Shown one piece after another: positions 54,982 to 64,000 of a DNA stretch of 64,000 bases. Each line of letters opens with the position of its first letter. Position 1 is the first letter of the stretch. Source of the DNA: Secundilactobacillus pentosiphilus (GTDB taxonomy: Bacteria; Bacillota; Bacilli; Lactobacillales; Lactobacillaceae); NCBI RefSeq assembly GCF_002217985.1, contig NZ_BCMI01000011.1, positions 1 through 64,000 on the forward strand. Reading direction: 5' to 3'. Both the position numbers and the translations under genes were made by a program. Below the pieces are notes generated by a model. That model was not told where the DNA came from. It saw nothing but the letters and a program-made list of their open reading frames with translations, and made no database searches.

Positions 54982-55992
54982 CTAACCTAAGAACTGCACA
55001 AACTCGTCCAGTGTAATACCGTCAAAATAGTCGCCAACATTAACTTGGGCCAGTGCCTTTCGCAGCGAGGGCTGATCATAGCGAACTCCCTTAAGCATCT
55101 TAGCTAAATCAACCGCATACTTCTCACCGAAGAAATCACCAAAGAAAGTGACCTGTTCAATGCGTCCCTTTTCAACTAATACCCTAGCATCGATCGTTCC
55201 TGAATTAAAATGCTGGCGCCGCTTAACGGTAAACTCTGGGGACGTTCCGTAGACCCAATCCCAGTTATTGTAGTAATTATCATACAGCTTTTGGATTTGT
55301 TTCTTATCTTCGTCAGTCAAATGGTAGGCTTTGTCGGCAACTTCAGCCAGATCGTTGACCCCGTAGACTTTCCGCAAAATCGTATCGCGAAACTCCGCAA
55401 TAGTGAGGTTTTGGTATTCCGGTTTCAAATGCGGCTTCAAGTTCGTCACCCGTGAGCGAACCGACTTGATGCCTTTTGAGGCCATTTTATCCTTGGGAAC
55501 GTTTAGCGCACGAGCAATCACGGTTTGGTCAACGTCGTACATCAGCGTACCATGTGAAAACATCTTGTTATCCTTCACGTACATCGCGTTACCAGAAAAC
55601 TTTTTGCCGTTCACTAAAATATCGTTTCGGCCAGAGACCTCAATGGAAGTTGCCCCCATCTCTTTTAATGCATCAACGATTGGTTTAGTAAAGGCTTTGA
55701 AATCCCCGAAGCGGTCATCATCACGATCGACCACAAAACTGAATGACACGTTTCCCAAGTCATCGTAAACCGCGCCGCCGCCAGATAGCCGCCGCGTGAC
55801 CTGGATATTATGCTTAGCAACGTAATCCTGGTTGATTTCCTCCAAAGTATTTTGATTCCGACCAACGATGATGCAGGGTTTTTGATAGTAAAAAAGCAAG
55901 ATAGGTTCGTCAAAGTCCTTATTATTCATCAAATACTGCTCGGTTGCCAGATTATAGCCGATGTCTTCGGTTTCCATATTGTAATAGTACAT
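54982..55992 (-). CDS. lplA: Lipoate-protein ligase, copy 2
   Basis: A 336-residue paralogue, the same length as copy 1 and clearly similar throughout: PCIIVGRNQN, RRLSGGGAVYDDLGN, GKKFSGNAM and NNWDWVYG. Differences concentrate in the loop after the nucleotide site and in the C-terminal domain. SD GAAGGAG. The tandem order on one strand suggests duplication in place. No lipoate-dependent dehydrogenase genes are in the window. Confidence 0.93.
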   Translation of the reverse strand: MYYYNMETEDIGYNLATEQYLMNNKDFDEPILLFYYQKPCIIVGRNQNTLEEINQDYVAKHNIQVTRRLSGGGAVYDDLGNVSFSFVVDRDDDRFGDFKAFTKPIVDALKEMGATSIEVSGRNDILVNGKKFSGNAMYVKDNKMFSHGTLMYDVDQTVIARALNVPKDKMASKGIKSVRSRVTNLKPHLKPEYQNLTIAEFRDTILRKVYGVNDLAEVADKAYHLTDEDKKQIQKLYDNYYNNWDWVYGTSPEFTVKRRQHFNSGTIDARVLVEKGRIEQVTFFGDFFGEKYAVDLAKMLKGVRYDQPSLRKALAQVNVGDYFDGITLDEFVQFLG

Positions 55993-56519
55993 CTGTGTCC
56001 TGCTCCTTCAGTTGTTTTACTCTCAGTTTACCGCATTATAAGTAAAATGAAACCGCTGTAATCAGCTCAAAGCCAATTACAGCGGTCTCTTAATGACGGC
56101 CTTGGTCGCCAATCATTTCTATACCTATATTATGTCGCCATCATTGGGAAATGGCAACCATTTTGCTTCATAATCAACCCCCAAAATTACCTGATTAGAT
56201 TAACCGGTTCTTTTTGTTGTAAATAACTCAATACCATCCCGTATCATGATGGTAAATACAGGTAAAATTTAAGCGCGTTTACAAACCTTTCATGGACTAT
56301 GAAAATTCAGCTATTACCCAACTTTCACCGATTATCCGCGAATAAGAAAAGATTCAAAGTGTCACTGCAATAACAAGTTTTCATTTTCTTAAAATTAATG
56401 GCTAAATTATGGTAAAATGAAGTGTGAAGTACTAGTGGTTCGTTTTGTTGGGCAAAACCATGGCGTGCTTACGAAAAAGTTTATCATGTACTTATTTATT
56501 TTGTGAGGGAGTGGCGTAT
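55993..56519. other. Intergenic region between lplA copy 2 and the usp gene
   Basis: No gene seen. A perfect hairpin ACCGCTGTAAT/ATTACAGCGGT at 56050-56085 could act as a terminator or leader element for lplA. The rest is AT-rich promoter sequence for the divergent genes. Confidence 0.4.
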
Positions 56520-57014
56520 ATGGACCAGCAATACAATAACATTCTCGCACCGGTTGATGGATCAAAAGCCACTGATCCGGTGTTAGATAAAGCAATCGAA
56601 GTCGCAAAGTTAAACGATACCCACTTGGATATCCTAAACGTTTTGGAAGTCAATCAATTCAGCGACACTTATGGTGGTGCCGTTAGCGGCGACGTCATTT
56701 ACAAGCTTTCAGAAGACGTACAGGCACGTTTAAATGAGTTAAAGCAAAAAGCACTTGATGCCGGCGTTAAGTCGGTTGATATTCACGTTCGGTTTGGTAA
56801 TCCTAAACCGGTTATTGCGCGCGAATTTCCAGCTGATCACGACACCCAGTTGATCATCATTGGTTCAACTGGCTTAACTGCCGTTGAACGCTTGATGATT
56901 GGTTCTGTAACCAACTATGTCAGCCGTTCTGCGGTTTGCGACGTACTCATCGTTAAACCCGCTGAATTAGCTAAGTTGGGTAAATCCGGTAAATCAAAAT
57001 CAAGTAAGAAATAA
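56520..57014 (+). CDS. Universal stress protein (UspA family)
   Basis: A 164-residue USP domain: NILAPVDGSKATDPVL at the N terminus, and the ATP-binding G-2x-G-9x-G-S pattern in IGSTGLTAVERLMIGSVTNYV, ending with VLIVKPAE. A lysine-rich tail (KSGKSKSSKK) follows. The start ATG 56520 comes after GAGGGAG. Function: stress-linked ATP binding; partners unknown. Confidence 0.92.
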   Translation: MDQQYNNILAPVDGSKATDPVLDKAIEVAKLNDTHLDILNVLEVNQFSDTYGGAVSGDVIYKLSEDVQARLNELKQKALDAGVKSVDIHVRFGNPKPVIAREFPADHDTQLIIIGSTGLTAVERLMIGSVTNYVSRSAVCDVLIVKPAELAKLGKSGKSKSSKK

Positions 57015-57028
57015 TTTTTAAAAACGTC

Positions 57029-57064
57029 AGCACCCTTGCCCGTAACGGGTAAGGGTGCTTTTTT
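57029..57064 (+). terminator. Terminator of the usp gene
   Basis: AGCACCCTTGCCCG/CGGGTAAGGGTGCT followed by T6. The T run touches the SD of the next gene. Confidence 0.85.
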
Positions 57065-57077
57065 GGAGGCATCATAA

Positions 57078-57992
57078 ATGGCTCAACCAACCCAGTGGCA
57101 GTTTACAGTACGTCTGCCACGTAATTTTCAATCTAAAGCATTGCGCCAACTGCTGATGGCAGACTGGTATCTGCCGAAACACTTAGTTTTTAGTTTAAAA
57201 CGCGGTGAACGGGTATTGGTAAATGGCCAATACCTGCCCGTTAACTTCGACGTGCATCCGGGCGACCAGATCACGCTCACGTTTTTGGCCAGCGATTTCG
57301 AACATCCGTACCCAAACGTTATCCCGGACAGCGCTGCCACCGTTAGCGTGCTGTACGAAGATACCAACTTGCTGGTAGTCAACAAAACTCAGGGCAGCAA
57401 AACCCACCCTAATCAGCCAGGTGAAGTCGGTACAACGTTGAATCATGTAGCGGCCTATCTGGCACCCAAGAACCAGCAACCCTACGTGATCAACCGGTTG
57501 GATCAGGAAACCAGCGGGGCACTGCTGATTGCCAAGAACCCGGCAGTGGTCCCCGTCCTAGTCCGCTTAATTAAGGAAAAGCTGATTCAGCGGACTTATC
57601 TGGCCTGGATCCACGGCCAGCTTAACCAGCCTCAGGGGATTATTGCCATGCCAATTGGCCGTAACCTAGCTGATAAACGGAAACGGCAGGTAGATGGTGA
57701 TCATCCTCAAATGGCAATTACACACTATAAAGTGGTGGCGCATCTGCCAAACGCAACCTTAGTCGCCGTCCAGCTGCAAACCGGCCGCACTCACCAGATC
57801 CGGGTTCACTTCGCCAACCTTGGTCACCCAATTGTTGGCGATCCGTTATACGTAAATGATCCGCGTCAGCAGCGTTTACTGTTGCACAGTTGGCGGTTAC
57901 GCGTGCCGCTGCCCTTTTCATTTAACCACATCACGTTGACTGCCAGCCTGCCGGAGACCTTTAATCAGTTTGAAAACCGCTATTTTAAGTGA
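57078..57992 (+). CDS. RluA/RluD-family pseudouridine synthase
   Basis: A 304-residue enzyme that isomerises uridine in rRNA or tRNA. N-terminal S4-like region (about 1-85), then the catalytic motif INRLDQETSGALLIAKN with the nucleophile Asp, and the late LQTGRTHQIRVHFANLGHPIVGD. No further specificity can be assigned. SD TTTTGGAGG. It converges with the cell-wall hydrolase gene, only 3 bp apart and with no terminator between. Confidence 0.92.
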   Translation: MAQPTQWQFTVRLPRNFQSKALRQLLMADWYLPKHLVFSLKRGERVLVNGQYLPVNFDVHPGDQITLTFLASDFEHPYPNVIPDSAATVSVLYEDTNLLVVNKTQGSKTHPNQPGEVGTTLNHVAAYLAPKNQQPYVINRLDQETSGALLIAKNPAVVPVLVRLIKEKLIQRTYLAWIHGQLNQPQGIIAMPIGRNLADKRKRQVDGDHPQMAITHYKVVAHLPNATLVAVQLQTGRTHQIRVHFANLGHPIVGDPLYVNDPRQQRLLLHSWRLRVPLPFSFNHITLTASLPETFNQFENRYFK

Positions 57993-57995
57993 GCC

Positions 57996-58835
57996 TTAGT
58001 GGATCACGATTCTTCTAGCAGTCGGGTTGACGGTTTGGTGCCAATCGGTTTCACGCAGCGAAGAAATGCCTACACCGCCAGTATCATCCGTGCCAATGTC
58101 GTGCAAGAACAGCTGGTTTCCTAGGTAGATGCCAATATGATTATTAGCGCCTTGTCGCCGATTGGAAAAAAGAATCAAATCACCTCTGTGCAGCTTTGAG
58201 ATAGGTTCTGCTTGTCCTTGAGTTACTAGCGTGTAAGTGGTGACACTGTCTAAGGGACCCAGTTTAATCCCTGCATGCTCGTAGCAATACCAGACAAACG
58301 ACGAACAATCAAAACGCTTGGCAGCATACGTTTGTGCCGTGCGGCCACTGCCTAATTTATACTTGGAACGGCCAACTAACGCCGTGCCGGCCGCAATCGC
58401 TGTTTCAACCCGCGGATTATGGCCCCTTAAACGGCTTAAATGACGAAAGGCGACATCGTGACTATAGATCCAGAATGTATGTCCCCTTTGTTTAAATTGA
58501 ACGTACCCTTCGCCCCGCCGATGGTTGAGGTCCGCTCGCTTAATTCCCGTAATCTGGGGATTTAACCGCAATGATTTCACCGTGCCATAGGTACCAGCAG
58601 ACCGGGTACCGGCTGGCGCCGAATAAATCTCAGCATTATTATTGGTAATCTTGAGCTGATACGGATATCGATAACGCTGGAAAACCTCGTTTGGCGCAAC
58701 ACCTTGCTGAATCTTAGCCGTGATCACGGACTCCCCAGTCTGATCGGTGCGCCCAAAATAGTGGTGTAAAACGCCGTCACCGACTGCCATGACGATTACT
58801 ACCCCAATAACAACATACATCAATTTACGCTTCAT
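57996..58835 (-). CDS. Exported NlpC/P60 hydrolase with SH3-like domain
   Basis: A 279-residue protein. N-terminal membrane anchor or uncleaved signal (about 4-24), an SH3b-like region (about 60-130; AEIYSAPAGTRSAGTYGTVK, FWIYSHDVAFR), then an NlpC/P60 domain with Cys177 in KRFDCSSFVWYCYE and His233 in NNHIGIYLG, and a preceding HRGDLILF. It would cut peptidoglycan peptides, like the protein at 6476-6946 but with a targeting domain. SD AGGGGGAGT. Confidence 0.88.
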   Translation of the reverse strand: MKRKLMYVVIGVVIVMAVGDGVLHHYFGRTDQTGESVITAKIQQGVAPNEVFQRYRYPYQLKITNNNAEIYSAPAGTRSAGTYGTVKSLRLNPQITGIKRADLNHRRGEGYVQFKQRGHTFWIYSHDVAFRHLSRLRGHNPRVETAIAAGTALVGRSKYKLGSGRTAQTYAAKRFDCSSFVWYCYEHAGIKLGPLDSVTTYTLVTQGQAEPISKLHRGDLILFSNRRQGANNHIGIYLGNQLFLHDIGTDDTGGVGISSLRETDWHQTVNPTARRIVIH

Positions 58836-58948
58836 TCTTACTCCCCCTATTTCAATTTAATTAAACACTTCTTTGTATTTGTTGCCGAGAGATTTCCAAA
58901 ATACTGAACCTTTCTTAAACATTTACTTACTAAGCCTCTCGAAACCAA

Positions 58949-58994
58949 AATAAACCAGCTGCTACTTCTTTCCAGAAATAGTAGCTGGTTTATT
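58949..58994 (-). terminator. Terminator of the ABC-2 system
   Basis: AATAAACCAGCTACTA/TAGCAGCTGGTTTATT-type stem, reading out of the permease gene on the minus strand. Confidence 0.65.
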
Positions 58995-59014
58995 CTGACC
59001 ATTTTTACCGCTAT

Positions 59015-60235
59015 CTATTTATAAGTGAGTCCCTTACGTAGTCGCTGCCAGAAATGACTTTCGTCCGCCTGTAAAATTAGTCCCTTATAGATGCTGCTGA
59101 TATACCAGGTTAACCCGATAATCGTAAGGATCAATACTGAAAGCGAGATACCAATTTCTAACGGACTAGCCGATTGATTGATGATCCGCAACGGCATGAA
59201 ATATGACGAGAAGAACGGCACATACGACATAATCTTTACCATTAGTGCATCCGCGTTATTTTGAAATGGAAACGTGGCAAAAAAAGCAATCATACTCAGA
59301 TAAACAGCCGGATACGCGGCTTTCGAAGCATCTTCAGCTTTAGAAACTAACGCCCCGCTAAAGGCCGCTAGTATCGTATAAATGATCACTCCTAAGAATA
59401 GGAATAGTAAATTGACGTTAACGAGATTATGAACGACTTGATCTACTAATGAGCCGTATTGATCGAAGAATGGTTTCGCCATATTCATCCGTTTGGCAGC
59501 TACAAGGCTTGCCCAACCGCCAATTAGATACACCAGTAATTGTGTTGCAATCACCATTAAGACACCCAGAATCTTGCCGCAGAAATACTTGGCTGCCGTG
59601 GTACTGGAGAAGACCATTTCCATCACCTTGGTCCCCTTCTCAGAGGCAATTTCCTGCGCGGTAATTGATGAATAAGTCGTTAAAATCATGTAAACCATGA
59701 AGACTAGGATCCAAAACGATGCCATTCGGGCAGTCTTAACTAACCCCTCACGTTTCTGCACAACCTGTTTAAAGGTCGGCTGCACGGATAACTGTTTCAG
59801 CTGCTGGCCCGATAGCTTAGCTCGAGCAACGTTGTTTTGTGTCTGCAATTTACTTAGATAACCCGTTAACTGCGCTTTATCGGAAGCCGGCATGGTTTCC
59901 TTACCATGATAAACCGCACGATACTGCTTACCTTGGCTCAAAATAACGTAGCCGCTGATGTCGTTTTTCTTCAGCGCATGCCTAGCCGCTTTCACGGTTG
60001 TGAGTTTGGTAGCCACATGATCTTTGCCGGCGACTTGAATGTAGCCTTTCCGAAGCGTTGGCTGCTTGGCTATGATCGCAATATCGTTACTATCAGAGGC
60101 TGAATTGGCAGAAATAAAACCAACCCCAAATGTTGCCAGCAGCATGATGAACGGTGACAGCACCAAAATCACAAAACTCCACGACTTAACCTGACGCAAA
60201 TAAGTGGTTAGCGTTACGATCCACATCTTTTTCAT
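59015..60235 (-). CDS. ABC-2 type permease (NatB/YhaP-like)
   Basis: A 406-residue membrane protein with a first segment at about 18-40, an extracytoplasmic domain (about 45-170) and about five more segments. The core has SSITAQEIASEKGTKVMEMVFSSTTAAKYFCGKI, typical of Na+-efflux NatB or related exporters. The start ATG 60235 overlaps the ATPase gene by 4 bp. Together the pair forms an exporter; the substrate (sodium, antibiotic or peptide) is undetermined. Confidence 0.85.
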   Translation of the reverse strand: MKKMWIVTLTTYLRQVKSWSFVILVLSPFIMLLATFGVGFISANSASDSNDIAIIAKQPTLRKGYIQVAGKDHVATKLTTVKAARHALKKNDISGYVILSQGKQYRAVYHGKETMPASDKAQLTGYLSKLQTQNNVARAKLSGQQLKQLSVQPTFKQVVQKREGLVKTARMASFWILVFMVYMILTTYSSITAQEIASEKGTKVMEMVFSSTTAAKYFCGKILGVLMVIATQLLVYLIGGWASLVAAKRMNMAKPFFDQYGSLVDQVVHNLVNVNLLFLFLGVIIYTILAAFSGALVSKAEDASKAAYPAVYLSMIAFFATFPFQNNADALMVKIMSYVPFFSSYFMPLRIINQSASPLEIGISLSVLILTIIGLTWYISSIYKGLILQADESHFWQRLRKGLTYK

Positions 60236-61125
60236 CGGGGATCACCTGCCTTCATCCGGAAAATTTCATCAAGGGTCGGTGGCTGCTGACTGAATTCTTC
60301 CATGTATTCGCCATTTGATAGCCGCTGAAAGATCTGCTTACCAGCTGCTGGGTCGTCTACCCGTAGCCGATACCGGTTACGGGATAGCATCGTTACTTCC
60401 ACCACGTGTGGTAACTGCGATAACGCCGCGGTGGACCAGTCAGTCGTCACGAAAATTTCATTTTTGCCAAACCCATCACGGATCGCCCGAATCTCCCCAT
60501 GCAGTACTATTTTCCCTTGCCGCATCATCACCAGTTCGTCGCAAAGGGCCTCCACATTCCCCATGTCATGACTGGAAAAAATGATCGCCGCGCCCTCTTT
60601 TTTTGCGTTTAAAATGGCCTGTTCCAAAATATCCACGTTCACTGGATCTAAGCCGCTGAAAGGCTCGTCCAAGATAATCAGCGATGGTCGATGGATCAGT
60701 GTACAAATCAGCTGAATCTTTTGCTGGTTCCCTTTTGATAATGATTTAATTTTATCAGTCTTCTTACCTTTAACTTCAAACCGTTTCATCCACTGATCAA
60801 TCGCCGGTTTAATTTGCTTAGCGGATTTGCCCTTCAATCGTGCTAGGTAGAGAATCTGCTGTTCAACCGTCATTTTGGGCATCAGGCTGCGTTCCTCGGG
60901 TAAGTAGCCGATTTGATCAAAGACCTGTTCGTTGATAGGCTGGTCTTTCCAACTGATCTGACCGTCATAGTGAATGAAACTTAAAATGCTGTGAAAGGTA
61001 GTTGATTTACCAGCACCGTTTTGACCGATTAATCCAAGAATTTCACCTTTTTTAACGTTGTATGTCACATCATCTAAAGCCTTCAGATCACCAAACCGTT
61101 TCGATAAGTGCTCAATTTTAAGCAT
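60232..61125 (-). CDS. ABC exporter ATPase (NatA-like)
   Basis: A 297-residue ATPase: Walker A GQNGAGKSTTF, signature LSKGNQQK, Walker B LIILDEPFSGLD and SSHDMGNVEAL. The C-terminal accessory domain (about 215-297) is characteristic of NatA/EcsA-type ATPases. Coupled to the ABC-2 permease. Confidence 0.9.
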   Translation of the reverse strand: MLKIEHLSKRFGDLKALDDVTYNVKKGEILGLIGQNGAGKSTTFHSILSFIHYDGQISWKDQPINEQVFDQIGYLPEERSLMPKMTVEQQILYLARLKGKSAKQIKPAIDQWMKRFEVKGKKTDKIKSLSKGNQQKIQLICTLIHRPSLIILDEPFSGLDPVNVDILEQAILNAKKEGAAIIFSSHDMGNVEALCDELVMMRQGKIVLHGEIRAIRDGFGKNEIFVTTDWSTAALSQLPHVVEVTMLSRNRYRLRVDDPAAGKQIFQRLSNGEYMEEFSQQPPTLDEIFRMKAGDPR

Positions 61126-61218
61126 AGTACCCTCCCCATTTTGGCTTGTTCATCGTTGAGTTAATCATACCAAATGAATTGGGGAAGTAAATGTTTGAAT
61201 GTTTTCGAGATTGCACAT

Positions 61219-61261
61219 TAAAAAAGCTGACGAAATCCTACAATCAGAATTTTGTCAGCTT
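61219..61261 (-). terminator. Terminator of the ABC exporter
   Basis: AAGCTGAC/GTCAGCTT stem followed by T6 on the minus strand. Confidence 0.8.
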
Positions 61262-61278
61262 CTATGGTTATTTACAAT

Positions 61279-63081
61279 TTAAGCGCCCTGTTTCACGCTC
61301 TCAAATTGATTTTCTACGTATTCACGGTACAGTGGGTGCTTCTTAACCAGTTCTTGGTGCGTCCCATGTCCGCTGACCTGACCATGTTCGATAAAGTAGA
61401 TCTGGGTTGCATCGACAATGGTACTTAACCGATGGGCAATCACCAACGTCGTTCGGTTATGCATCAGCTTTTCCAGTGCTTTTTGAACCATGATCTCTGA
61501 TTCGGAATCAAGACTTGCTGTCGCCTCATCCAGCATTAAGATCTTCGGATCACGCAAGAACGCTCTGGCAATTGCCAGCCGTTGCCGTTGACCACCAGAA
61601 ACCTTAACCCCGCGTTCACCAACTTGGGTATCCAAACCGTCTGGCATGTCCTGAATAAAGCTCTTAGCATAAGCCATCTCTAACACGTTCCAGAGCTGGT
61701 CATCCGTATAGTCACCGTCCAACCCATAAGTCAGATTGTAGCGAATCGTTCCCGCCATAATGGCAGCATCTTGACTCACTAACCCGATTTGGCTGCGCCA
61801 GTTATTCATGTTCACATCATTAATTTCGGTATCACCAATCTTAATTTGACCCTTATCTGGATCATAGAACCGTTCCAGCAGACCGAAAATGGTTGATTTA
61901 CCGCCACCAGAAGGTCCAGCAAAAGCAATCACGCTGTTCGGTTTTGCGGTAAAGGAAATATCCTGCAGGATCGGTTGATCTTTTTCGTACTCGAAATCAA
62001 CGTGTTCAACGGATAACGCTTGGCCATCCATGTCGATAGCTTCACCAGAAGTTTGGTCTTCTTCGCCAGCTTGCAGCAGTTCTTGAATACGAGCTGTCGA
62101 ACCACTCGTCTTAGCCATATCAGTGAAGAACTGGCTTAACTGAGTGAATGGTCCAATCATCTGCGTCAGATACATCAGAAATGAAATCAAGGTGCCGAAG
62201 GTCATGGTATCCTGAGCAACCCGGCTGGCACCATAGATCAGCATACCGATCATCATGCCCATCATCATCATTTGCATTAGTGGGCTGGCAACGGAGTCGT
62301 AAATCGCTTCTTTCAAGCCGATTCGATACAATTTATCGATCTTCTGATGGCCATCTTCCCGCTCAACGTCTTCAGCAGTTGATGATTTGACCAACCGAAT
62401 ATCGCTGAGAATTTCACTGGATTGACCGTTAAAGTCAGCCAAGGCATCCTGCCGCGCAATGGAAATTTTGTGTGACTGCTTGATCACAGGCATCATCAAA
62501 ACCAGCACCAACGGTACCGCGATGAACATGATCAGTGTCATTTTCCAGTCCATCACTAACATCAAGACTAAAGCACCAACCAGCTGCAAAATTGAAGTCA
62601 CCATGTTAGGAACGGAATTTGCCAGTAAATCCTTGACCTGGGATGTATCATTGATCAGCCGGGAAGAAATCTCACCTGAACGGGTCTCGTCGAAGTAACC
62701 CACGGGTAACCGCAGAATTTTATCCCATAAGAACTGACGCAGCTTGCTGACAACGTCTTCACCAAAGAAGCCAAGAATACTGCCAGAAAAAGCGCTGATC
62801 AGCGCACTGCCAATAAAAGCGGCAATGACTAAGAACATCAACTGAGAATTCATCACGTGACCAAGTTGATTGATCAGTTGCTTCGCTAGCTGTGGCACCG
62901 TTAATTGAATCCCGGTAGCAATCAGACCAAATAGTAAGCCAACACCAAGCTGCCAAAAATGGGGTTTGATTTTGACGACCAACTGTGCAAAATCTTTAAA
63001 GTTAAATTTTTGACGTTTGAAAGGAACGCCGCCTGCTTGTGGGCCTCTTTGTGGGCCGCCCTGTGGAGCTTGTCGTTGCAT
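61279..63081 (-). CDS. ABC exporter with fused ATPase (MdlB/LmrA-like)
   Basis: A 600-residue half-transporter. A Gly/Gln/Pro-rich N terminus (QAPQGGPQRGPQAGG), six membrane segments (about 40-320), then the ATPase: GPSGGGKSTIFGLLERF, SGGQRQRLAIARAFLRD, MLDEATASLD and IAHRLST. Possibly a multidrug exporter acting as a homodimer. It lies 24 bp after the MarR gene and is probably under its control. Confidence 0.9.
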   Translation of the reverse strand: MQRQAPQGGPQRGPQAGGVPFKRQKFNFKDFAQLVVKIKPHFWQLGVGLLFGLIATGIQLTVPQLAKQLINQLGHVMNSQLMFLVIAAFIGSALISAFSGSILGFFGEDVVSKLRQFLWDKILRLPVGYFDETRSGEISSRLINDTSQVKDLLANSVPNMVTSILQLVGALVLMLVMDWKMTLIMFIAVPLVLVLMMPVIKQSHKISIARQDALADFNGQSSEILSDIRLVKSSTAEDVEREDGHQKIDKLYRIGLKEAIYDSVASPLMQMMMMGMMIGMLIYGASRVAQDTMTFGTLISFLMYLTQMIGPFTQLSQFFTDMAKTSGSTARIQELLQAGEEDQTSGEAIDMDGQALSVEHVDFEYEKDQPILQDISFTAKPNSVIAFAGPSGGGKSTIFGLLERFYDPDKGQIKIGDTEINDVNMNNWRSQIGLVSQDAAIMAGTIRYNLTYGLDGDYTDDQLWNVLEMAYAKSFIQDMPDGLDTQVGERGVKVSGGQRQRLAIARAFLRDPKILMLDEATASLDSESEIMVQKALEKLMHNRTTLVIAHRLSTIVDATQIYFIEHGQVSGHGTHQELVKKHPLYREYVENQFESVKQGA

Positions 63082-63105
63082 GTCTATTTGCCTCGTTTTT
63101 GTGAT

Positions 63106-63762
63106 TTAGTAGTTGTTACGTTCTGGGTCAAAGCCACCTTGATGCGGATCAAACCCATCGGGACGTGGCCCAAATTGACCGTTGTGTGGGCCTTGATGAC
63201 CAAACCCGTTACCTTTAAAGCCGCCCCAGCCCTGAGGTTTCTGACCTTTAAAGAAGGCGTTTGGCATGTTATCCAAAAAGTCTGGCCGTTCTTCACCGTC
63301 ATCCCACTTAGCAAACTTTTCGTTTAAACCAGTAGTAAGTTTGTTCAGTAATTTGCCCAATGTTTCTTGTTCTTCCTTAGTGAGTGAGTCAAACAGTTCA
63401 TCAGAAAATTCGGTTTTAAAGTTATGAGATGAAGTAATCGTTTCTTTCCCTTTTTCAGTGAGTGAAATCAAACTAACACGCTTATCTTCAGTTGAATCAT
63501 GGCGTTCAACCAAACCTTCTTCTTCCAGTTTCTTAACCATGACGCTAACGGAACTTGGCCGGATGTCTAATTCATCAACGATTTGTGAATTAGTTAATTG
63601 ATCCTTATCGTTAAGTAATAGCAACACACGCATTTGGCCACGTTGCGGCTGCTTAGCCCAGAACTGCTGGCCCCGTTTAGAAAAAGCGGAAAAACCGCGT
63701 TGCTGAAAAGCCATCATGAAGTCGCCAAATTGTTTTAATAAATCTTGTGAGTTGTATGTCAT
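63106..63762 (-). CDS. MarR-family regulator of the exporter
   Basis: A 218-residue regulator. Winged helix LTNSQIVDELDIRPSSVSVMVKKLEEEGLVERHDSTEDKRVSL (about 55-110). The C-terminal 60 residues are Gly/Pro/Phe/Asn-rich (GWGGFKGNGFGHQGPHNGQF), unusual for MarR and echoing the composition of the exporter's N terminus. SD AGGAGA. Its own promoter carries TTAGTTAG half-sites, suggesting autoregulation with drug or lipid as signal. Confidence 0.9.
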   Translation of the reverse strand: MTYNSQDLLKQFGDFMMAFQQRGFSAFSKRGQQFWAKQPQRGQMRVLLLLNDKDQLTNSQIVDELDIRPSSVSVMVKKLEEEGLVERHDSTEDKRVSLISLTEKGKETITSSHNFKTEFSDELFDSLTKEEQETLGKLLNKLTTGLNEKFAKWDDGEERPDFLDNMPNAFFKGQKPQGWGGFKGNGFGHQGPHNGQFGPRPDGFDPHQGGFDPERNNY

Positions 63763-63790
63763 TTTAATAATCTCCTGTCAGTTCATAATG

Positions 63791-63869
63791 TTTAGTTAGT
63801 TTTGTAAATGATTAACTAACGATTTAAACTATAATTCATTAGTTAGTCATTGTCAACACAAACTAACTA
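63791..63869 (-). promoter_or_regulatory. MarR-exporter promoter with TTAGTTAG operators
   Basis: TTGACA (63851-63856), 17 bases, TATAGT (63828-63833). Half-sites TTAGTTAG or CTAACTAA occur near 63791, 63811, 63838 and 63861, one inside the -35/-10 spacer, which suits repression by the MarR protein. Confidence 0.7.
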
Positions 63870-63929
63870 TTTATTTTTAGTCGTTATTTCCCCATTTCGT
63901 AGTACTATAAAGGCAAAGGGGGATTTCAC

Positions 63930-64000
63930 ATGAAACTCAATAAAATAGTTGGTCTCACCGTAGCGACACTGTTAGCAGCTGTCGGAGTCGGTCTATCAAC
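63930..64000 (+). CDS. Partial gene: signal-peptide N terminus
   Basis: ATG after AGGGGGA. The visible 23 residues (MKLNKIVGLTVATLLAAVGV and on) form a basic, hydrophobic signal peptide. The gene continues beyond the window; only export can be inferred. Confidence 0.55.
   Translation, partial: MKLNKIVGLTVATLLAAVGVGLS

Overview
The window reads as a chromosomal segment of a low-to-mid GC Gram-positive of the Lactobacillaceae. The evidence is strong purine-rich Shine-Dalgarno (SD) sites, frequent TTG/GTG starts, maltose phosphorylase with an MFS sugar carrier, an Spx-type regulator, PepV, a choloylglycine-hydrolase-family acylase, LVIS_2131 and SLAP-like proteins and T-box leaders. Species is not assigned; a heterofermentative lactobacillus is likely. 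No rRNA, tRNA, transposase or prophage genes were seen.

Layout. 0.1-8 kb: PepV dipeptidase, a YfcC-type carrier, a VanX-like dipeptidase, a secreted NlpC/P60 protein, an ATP-cone protein and a cysteine-less Spx paralogue. 8.5-13.3 kb: a Na+/H+ antiporter, a candidate sRNA, a tandem array of five 124-bp hairpin units and a 5'-nucleotidase-like enzyme. 13.4-17 kb: a minimal type II CRISPR locus consisting of a compact Cas9 gene, a tracrRNA and a two-repeat, one-spacer array, with no cas1, cas2 or csn2. 17-25 kb: branched-chain amino-acid genes (ilvB, ilvC, ilvD) with two DUF59 Fe-S assembly proteins and a BASS transporter. 25-30 kb: RNase Y, membrane and regulatory genes. 30-35 kb: maltose phosphorylase, MFS carrier and LacI regulator. 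35-47 kb: a divergent aromatic amino-acid island, aroE-aroF-aroB on the minus strand and trpEG/trpDCFBA on the plus strand. 47-64 kb: a CocE-type hydrolase, regulators, two lipoate ligases, a universal stress protein, a pseudouridine synthase, cell-wall hydrolases and two ABC systems.

Main observations. (1) The Cas9 has valine (V721) where the RuvC-III catalytic aspartate is expected, while the other nuclease residues are intact. Its tracrRNA has a clear promoter, anti-repeat and terminator. The single 22-nt spacer matches 18 of 22 positions, including the 12 nearest the repeat, at a site upstream of ilvB that is followed by six G residues. This suggests, but does not prove, a fixed regulatory Cas9 system. 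(2) aroE is preceded by a 22-codon leader peptide containing Phe-Ser-Tyr-Tyr-Trp and by mutually exclusive RNA hairpins, consistent with aromatic attenuation. (3) trpE and trpD each follow a duplicated cassette: a Trp T-box, a hairpin repeat and a 23-codon ORF that begins with nearly the same residues in both copies. (4) A family of about 120-bp hairpin repeats occurs 13 times, including inside both T-boxes, with compensatory base changes.
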